Assembly (NCBI GenBank): GCA_033980235.1
Contig: CM067062.1
Coordinates: 16,621,301 to 16,685,300 of the forward strand
Direction of reading: 5' to 3'
DNA: 64,000 nt
Source of the DNA: Diadema setosum
Taxonomy: Eukaryota; Echinodermata; Echinoidea; Diadematoida; Diadematidae
Under the pieces are notes generated by a model that was given only the letters and a program-made list of their open reading frames with translations, was not told where the DNA came from and did no database searches. Numbering within the stretch: position 1 is the first letter of the stretch; every line of letters starts with the position of its first letter. This document shows, in pieces, positions 58,036 to 64,000 of the stretch. The position numbers were made by a program, and so were the translations under genes.

Positions 58036-58506
58036 TCTACACATAAAGACCAATTAAATATTGATTCGAGTGTTCATGGGGGATGTATGACATTGAGGGG
58101 GATGTTACTGCACTATGCACATGAATTACATTGATGATTCAATATGAGCTTGATTAAACAATGGAGTTTGTCTGGATTTAATTTAATCTGAAAGAAATTT
58201 GGAAAATCAAGATCATCTCTTGATCAATCAAGCATTCCACTAATGAACACACATTCATCAAACACTTGAAATATATGACAACACAGATTGCATGTATATG
58301 TAAGATGTCTACATCTAATCGTTCTCCTGGAGCTGCATATCACAACAAACTTTGATAAAGCTTCATATTCCATGGGTCAAAAAAAAAAAAGTTTTGAGAA
58401 ATGAATTTTAATGCATAGAATTGGGAACATAAAGTCTGGTTGAAAAGTCTATCAAGATAATATCAATCAATGGCAAGATAATGAGTGTCTCACTGAGATT
58501 TTCCAT

Positions 58507-58600
58507 TTAACCCATTGAAGACTATTCCAAAGTATACTTGGGCAGGTGCCAATGGCAAAATGCATTTTGTAGAAAAATTAGCTCATCCTCAATGGGTTAA
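58507..58600. mobile_element. 94-bp TTAA-type MITE, copy C (intact ends)
   Basis: It starts TTAACCCATTGA and ends with the exact complement TCAATGGGTTAA. Interior text (CAAAGTATACTTGGGCAGGTG, AATGGCAAAATG, GTAGAAAAATTAGC) matches copies A and B with substitutions. Confidence 0.85.
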
Positions 58601-58609
58601 AACCCAGGC

Positions 58610-60785
58610 ATCAGGTGTTTTGATAATTAGGGTGCTTTGAAAATTTTCACTCATTCTGTTTGGAGTGTATAGTGGTTATGTCTCTTCTGCCCTTGATTTC
58701 CTATGCTAACAAGACATCCGGGATGATATTTCCAAGCCCAACACATGGGGCAAAAAGGGCACATAAATTATGGTCGTTACCAGATGAAACCCTGGCTGAG
58801 AATGAAAAATAACACAGGTTGGGGCAGAAAGTGATACCCCCTGCAGCTGAGAAATGGATCTGTACCAACCTATCAAATGGGCATTCAATAAACCAAGTTT
58901 TTGTTTCATAAAGAGACAACTGTTTTATGGGTTGATATCTGGGTCATTCAGTAGCACTATTTATTCCAATCTACAAGACAGCAATAATGACAATGAATCT
59001 AATAAATATGAAATTTTTCCATATGAAATATGGGAGGTATCATAAACATTTTGATAAGAGAGTCACTAACAAAGAGTGATAGCTCAATGATCAGATTTAT
59101 TATTTGACAAAAAATTATGATTTTGAAATGACATCAACTGACGTGGAATATAAATATGAAAATTAAAGTTTATATCTTTCTCAACCATACTCTCACTCTC
59201 TTTCTTGCTCTCTCCCTCTCTCTCTTTCTCTCTATCTTTCTCCCTATCTCCTTCACTCTCCCTTCAACTTTTGTCCCCTCTTTATCTGTCATTTAGTTTT
59301 CCTATCTTGACCTCAGTGGACGAAGGTTCACCCTGATGATGGACAAGCACAAATCCCAAAAGTCATCCATTTTTCTGCAAAGAAAACTGACGAACTAAAC
59401 CGACTAAACTTCTCAAACGATAATACCTCTGAGTCCAATATGAGAAAAAGACCAGTGACAATGGAATCACTTTCCTTAAAATCCTGCCTCATTCTACCAC
59501 CAAAAGCTCTAAAATAACCTCGAGAGGAAATGTAAGAAACCACACAAAATCTGCGGCAGGTGTGAAAGAGTTCTTGTGCTGGGAGGTGGCTCAGACTGGA
59601 CTAAGATGAGGTCACAAGTTCAAGTTAATGCTTGTGAGTTCACACTTTATCCTGACGTTTATTGAACCAGCCAAATGAGTCAAACCTCATAAAAATTGTG
59701 TAGAACATTTTGTGGTGATGCTAAAAATCCACATGTTGCATCATGATGCAGGAGAACTGAATAAACCACATCTCAGTCTTGCAGGAAATAAATAGCAAAA
59801 GAGACAAAGCAGAAACTAATCTAGCAGAAACAAATCTATTCGCTCTCTCTGTCATTGGTATCCAAATTTGAAGTTTTTGGTTTGCAGTATAGAATTCTGT
59901 ATTCTATAGTACTTGTCTGTGATTAACATATCTAACATTTTGATTTCTTTCCCAAATGTCTGCAACACCAGAATGCAGTAAGAAATATTTGATAAAATCC
60001 ACAACTCCTCAGTATTCATTTTGCAGGTTCTGTTTATTCAAGTTTCCCCCTTGACTATTCAAATACTTTCATCATCAGCAACCCACTTCTGCTCATAAGT
60101 TGTGAATGCACCTTTAACAATTGACATCTTGCTCCCTCGTTTATTTCAATTCAAATTCCTTGTCTTCCTCTAAAAGCAAGGCGTCATTCTCCATCACAAG
60201 GAAGCACGCATTGAAAGCTGCGGACCTGTTCAGACTTGCTAACATCACTCACTCTCTCCCTCACTTTCTCTAGGTGTGGCAACATTTTGTGTCTCTGAAC
60301 TGAAGTCAAAAGTTCATTCAGAGACTTCAGATTCCTCAATTCACAACTGTCAAATATATTACCTTACATACATCATATTCGGGGCCAGAATATATGAAAT
60401 ATCATTTCATTCCACACATTCCAGACAAAACCTCTTTTCCTTCACCAGTGTGGCAATGTCAATATACTTTCCTTTCTCCATTCTAAAGGTAAGATCTGGC
60501 TTTCTGTCACTCTAAAAGTGTTCAACCATACTTATCAATCATTTTGCTTTCATACATGATACAGTTGTTATTTTTTTAATCTCTAAATTGTTATATCAAT
60601 CACCTGGCTAACTGGACTCCTCAAATTTCTTTGACTAGTCTACTGTTCAGTCTTCTCTATATGAAGAAAAATGAGGGGGATTTATGGGATCCAGAGCACG
60701 TAGCCATTTTGAACCGCAGTATCATAAGGTACACTAGTACTTCAAACAAAGGAGATCAATTCCATTACAGTATGTACAGAAAATG
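58610..60785. other. Non-coding, no gene recognised
   Basis: AT-rich with a (TC)n tract (59200-59260). A weak tRNA-like SINE relic is possible at about 59582-59640 (GGTGGCTCAGACTGG as box A, AAGTTCAAGTT as box B). No ORF is convincing. Confidence 0.4.
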
Positions 60786-60788
60786 CTT

Positions 60789-60789
60789 G

Positions 60790-60854
<65 letters not shown>

Positions 60855-60928
60855 CAGATAGGTTGATAGATAGATGGAGATGATAGACAGGCCTAGATAG
60901 ATAGATAGATAGATAAATAAATGAATAA

Positions 60929-60990
<62 letters not shown>
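60789..60990 (+). repeat. (GATA)n microsatellite
   Basis: Two long GATA arrays (about 60789-60853 and 60896-60990) separated by a degenerate stretch of the same motif. Confidence 0.95.
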
Positions 60991-60993
<3 letters not shown>

Positions 60994-61616
60994 GATAACA
61001 GATAGATATATGTGGAGGGAGAGAGATATTCAAAGCAAGTTGCCAGGGACTATACACTCCGGGTAATGTTTAGGACAAGTGTCTCTTGCTGAAAATAAAC
61101 CATTCACTGGCATAGGGCCTATTGACCCCATTAAAATCAAGTTTGTATGTACCATAAACATAGATTCTACTGCACTGCATTATTGCACCAGAACATAAGA
61201 TGATGGACTGATTCTTTGAAGTTCCTACATTGATTGCTTCATTGCTAGTATGATCTTGTTTTCAAGGAGAAAATGTTTAATTTCTTTCCCTCATAATTGG
61301 TTGTTTATCAACATCTACAACAAATATTTGCTTTATTTTTTTTTATCCAGACAGACATCTCAAAGCTTTGGCACATAAATGACAGCCAAGGAATTACTGC
61401 AGAGTAAATGATATCAGGTCTTGTGAATGAGGTCACTATTCAGGCCATTTTCATGTGGGTTGAGAAATGTTATTGCAGTGCTGAATAATGATTATGATTA
61501 CAATTACAATTATTGTTCGTACACACGACCGAAGAAGGCTCACGAATTCTGTGATTTTGAATTTCAAAGCAAGGAGAGGTGTGGCTCACAAATGTGCAGT
61601 AAGTAGCGCATGCTTT

Positions 61617-61678
61617 CCCCGCGTTCACATTGGTCCCCGCGTTCACATTGGTCCCTGCGACAGCAGATGGCTATAAAA
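61617..61678 (+). promoter_or_regulatory. Promoter-like: tandem 18-bp inverted-CCAAT repeat followed by a TATA box
   Basis: CCCCGCGTTCACATTGGT occurs twice in exact tandem (61617-61634 and 61635-61652), each ending in ATTGG, the complement of CCAAT. TATAAAA follows at 61672-61678. The spacing suits a plus-strand RNA polymerase II promoter starting near 61705. No coding exon was identified to the right. Confidence 0.4.
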
Positions 61679-61699
61679 TGGTCTAGTTAATTCACAAAC

Positions 61700-62395
61700 A
61701 AGCGCGGTTACTATTAAATTGTGGGGGAAAAAATATAATGGTCATTCGTCTTTCTTGGTCGGCCTCCTATCAGACTAGAAATGAATGAATGTGCCATTCC
61801 ATAGCCCAGACGGGGACAAGTCAGGGCATGTTGTTATTACAATAAAAGGTTGTAAGTGACACCAAGCGCAAGCCCACTGGGGCTCCTTTTCTAATCCCTG
61901 GAGAAAGTGATTGAAATTCAGTAGGGCTGAGGAAAAAGAAAAAGAGGTTACCATTAATGCACGGAATTCATGTCAATTCCCTAATCCGGTTATAGAAAGC
62001 TGGCTCAGATCAGGGAGGTTTTGTCTCACCTCCCTGCTCAGATCTTGAGTCAGTGCAGTGATGAATTGCAAGCAGAGTTACATCGCTTTCCTTCCTGTTC
62101 TTTTATCAATGTCGCGCATACTCGGCTATGATTTGCTCAATTAGACAAGACTCATTAATTAACTATTTCATATTGTTACTTACAAAACGTATTTCATCTA
62201 TGACATATCTTCAACTGATGTTCGAAAGGAATGTGCCACAGGTCAATGACCTTCACAGCTTTGTTCACCTTTGCACAACAAGTCCCTATAATAGCTAGAA
62301 AACAAAGTTTAAAAAAAAATCAAGCAAATGCAGGAGGAAAAAACACTACATGTGTGGATATTGCACATATTTGATGCAAAATCACCACAGTGCAC
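61700..62395. other. Non-coding, nothing recognised
   Basis: Contains the CAGGGAGGT hairpin at 62011-62036; otherwise nothing supported. Confidence 0.45.
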
Positions 62396-62399
62396 AGGA

Positions 62400-62556
62400 T
62401 GGTATAGTTTGGGCTGAGATGGGGATTCAGATTTTAACTTTTTGTGAAATGATCAGAAAACAATTATATGAAATATTACAGAGCATACAATTCTAGGAGG
62501 AATTTCAGTTTATTTAATGAAAATCAGTTTTGAAATGGCTGAGATATCCAACTTTA
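62400..62556. mobile_element. One arm of the TTAAAGGG foldback MITE family
   Basis: TATAGTTTGGGCTGAGATGG, GAGCATACAATTCTAGGAGG and TGAAAATCAGTTTTGAAATGGCTGAGATATCC run colinear with the arm seen at 53480-53630 and 35500-35600. The second arm is missing, so this is a truncated copy. Confidence 0.6.
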
Positions 62557-62559
62557 CAA

Positions 62560-64000
62560 AGTAAAACTAAATGGTCTTAATAACGACCTGTAAATAAAAG
62601 TCAGAAATTGAGAAATGAGATATATGGGACACAGAAATATGAATATCCGCAGGATCATCATTATTGCATAAGATGAAAAACCTCCTTGTTGATTATTGAT
62701 TAGCAGGACCAGGTCTTAGTAATTGCTGGACCAGTCCCTACCCTTCTGAAGGGGACCAAAACATAACTTGTTTACATCTTTCTGTGAGATGATGCCCCGG
62801 GCATATTGATTGGTACGAGTCGTCGGTGTAAACAGGTTGTTTGATTCATTCATGAGGATCAATAAGGCCACAATGCTCTGGTCAACCTCAAAGTTAACCA
62901 ACGGACTTAACAGATCTATTTACACCCCTTGCTCATCCAGTCCATAGGGCATCTTTGTATCCCACATTTTGATACACATGCTGTAAAACATCGACAGGCA
63001 GACAGTATATCCATTGTATATGAAAACAGATGTCATTGAGTAAACTCTTTTTTTGGTTTCCAAGCATTAACAGTCAAACAAAACTACTTAAAACTGGAGG
63101 TTTTATGCTGATGAAATGCAGCAACTGTTCTGATGTTTGAAAATCATTCCTTCATGGTTAAACTGACAGTGAAGACTGGAATATGGAACTCCAGAATCAA
63201 AATTGAAGCCCTGTCTTTTACATGACACACCACTTTAAAATGTGTATCCATTTTCCAAATTGCATTATAAATGTAAACAAAAATGGAAAAAACATATACA
63301 TACATGTTTGTAAAAGCTGATGGATTATTTGTTTTCACATCTTCTCTCTAACAAATGGCTCAATCTGAAATACTTCTATCAAGCATTAACTTAACACATA
63401 ATTTAAACATTATTCTACATTGAGTGTCAATTTAATCCTGGCTAAAGTAAGACAGGCTAATCCCTATACACACTAAAAACATCACCGTTTTATGAATCAT
63501 TCATCAACAGATTTATTGGTACACCCACAATAGGACTTTTGTTGCAAGGGTCTGAGGCTTTTATATGTTTAGATACCAACAACCAAGGAATGACCATCCT
63601 ACTCCACGATAAAACCTGCTTCACCAATCACACAGACAATGGGAACAATGACTCATGAATGCTTCTGTTGTTATATCTGCTGTTTCATTGTCTCTCATTC
63701 TATTCTCCATGGATTCTGTTTGTCTTCATGGAGACTTTGTTTATTCCTCTGGTTGACCAAGACACAGGGCAGTTGATGAGGCAACCCTCTCATCAATGCG
63801 TCAGACAAAAGTTTGTACCAGAGGTTGGGGTTCTATTATGGTCTTTTGTGTTCAGAAGTGGTCTCTATTCATCAAAATAGCCTGGTGTTATGTACAACTC
63901 ATGTGAAGGAGTGGAAAATGCTCTACACACAAATATATTGACAAGTAACAAGTCTCCTTGAAGTAGGACTTTTGTTAAGAAAAAAAAAAGACAAATACTG
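62560..64000. other. Non-coding, nothing recognised
   Basis: AT-rich to the window end. The RING exon expected for the TRAF4-like gene was looked for here on the minus strand and not found. Confidence 0.45.

Overview
The window reads as nuclear DNA of an invertebrate animal. It is AT-rich and full of microsatellites, short inverted-repeat transposons (MITEs) and one LTR retrotransposon, and its single recognisable host gene is split into small exons. The repeat content (TTAA-type inverted-repeat elements, tRNA-like repeats, a Ty3/Gypsy element primed by tRNA-Leu) would suit an echinoderm, but that placement is inference and was not tested.

Host gene. Six minus-strand exons between 35162 and 899 encode a TRAF4-like protein. 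In transcript order they hold the end of the RING region (35111-35162), a linker (27860-27964), three TRAF-type zinc-finger exons (4663-4821, 3528-3689, 2243-2398) and a last exon with coiled coil plus MATH/TRAF-C domain and stop (899-1555). All have GT/AG borders, and every coding-exon junction after the first intron is phase 0. The RING exon with the start codon was not found and probably lies beyond the right edge. One intron is about 23 kb long and loaded with repeats.

Mobile DNA. A complete, young Ty3/Gypsy retrotransposon fills 40888-49418. Its two 840-bp LTRs differ at one base, it is flanked by a CTAG duplication, and gag and pol are both open. They appear to be linked by a -1 frameshift signal (slippery GGGAAAC directly before the gag stop, then a hairpin). 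Its primer-binding region matches tRNA-Leu far beyond the usual 18 nt. Elsewhere lie a piggyBac-like relic (20492-22272) that carries a nested element with a 158-bp satellite rich in nuclear-receptor DR1 sites; a three-unit 267-bp tandem array of tRNA-like sequences flanked by a 12-bp duplication (10672-11585); a Harbinger-like MITE (7581-8157); a pogo-like MITE (8233-8676); three TTAA-flanked MITE families present in two or three copies each; and several further inverted-repeat elements.

The remainder (much of 11.6-20.4, 27.9-34.4, 38-40.8, 49.6-53.4 and 54-64 kb) is AT-rich intronic or intergenic DNA in which no gene could be supported. Two promoter-like clusters (49.55 kb, 61.6 kb) and two unexplained 100-codon open stretches (26.6 kb plus strand, 31.6 kb minus strand) are flagged as tentative.
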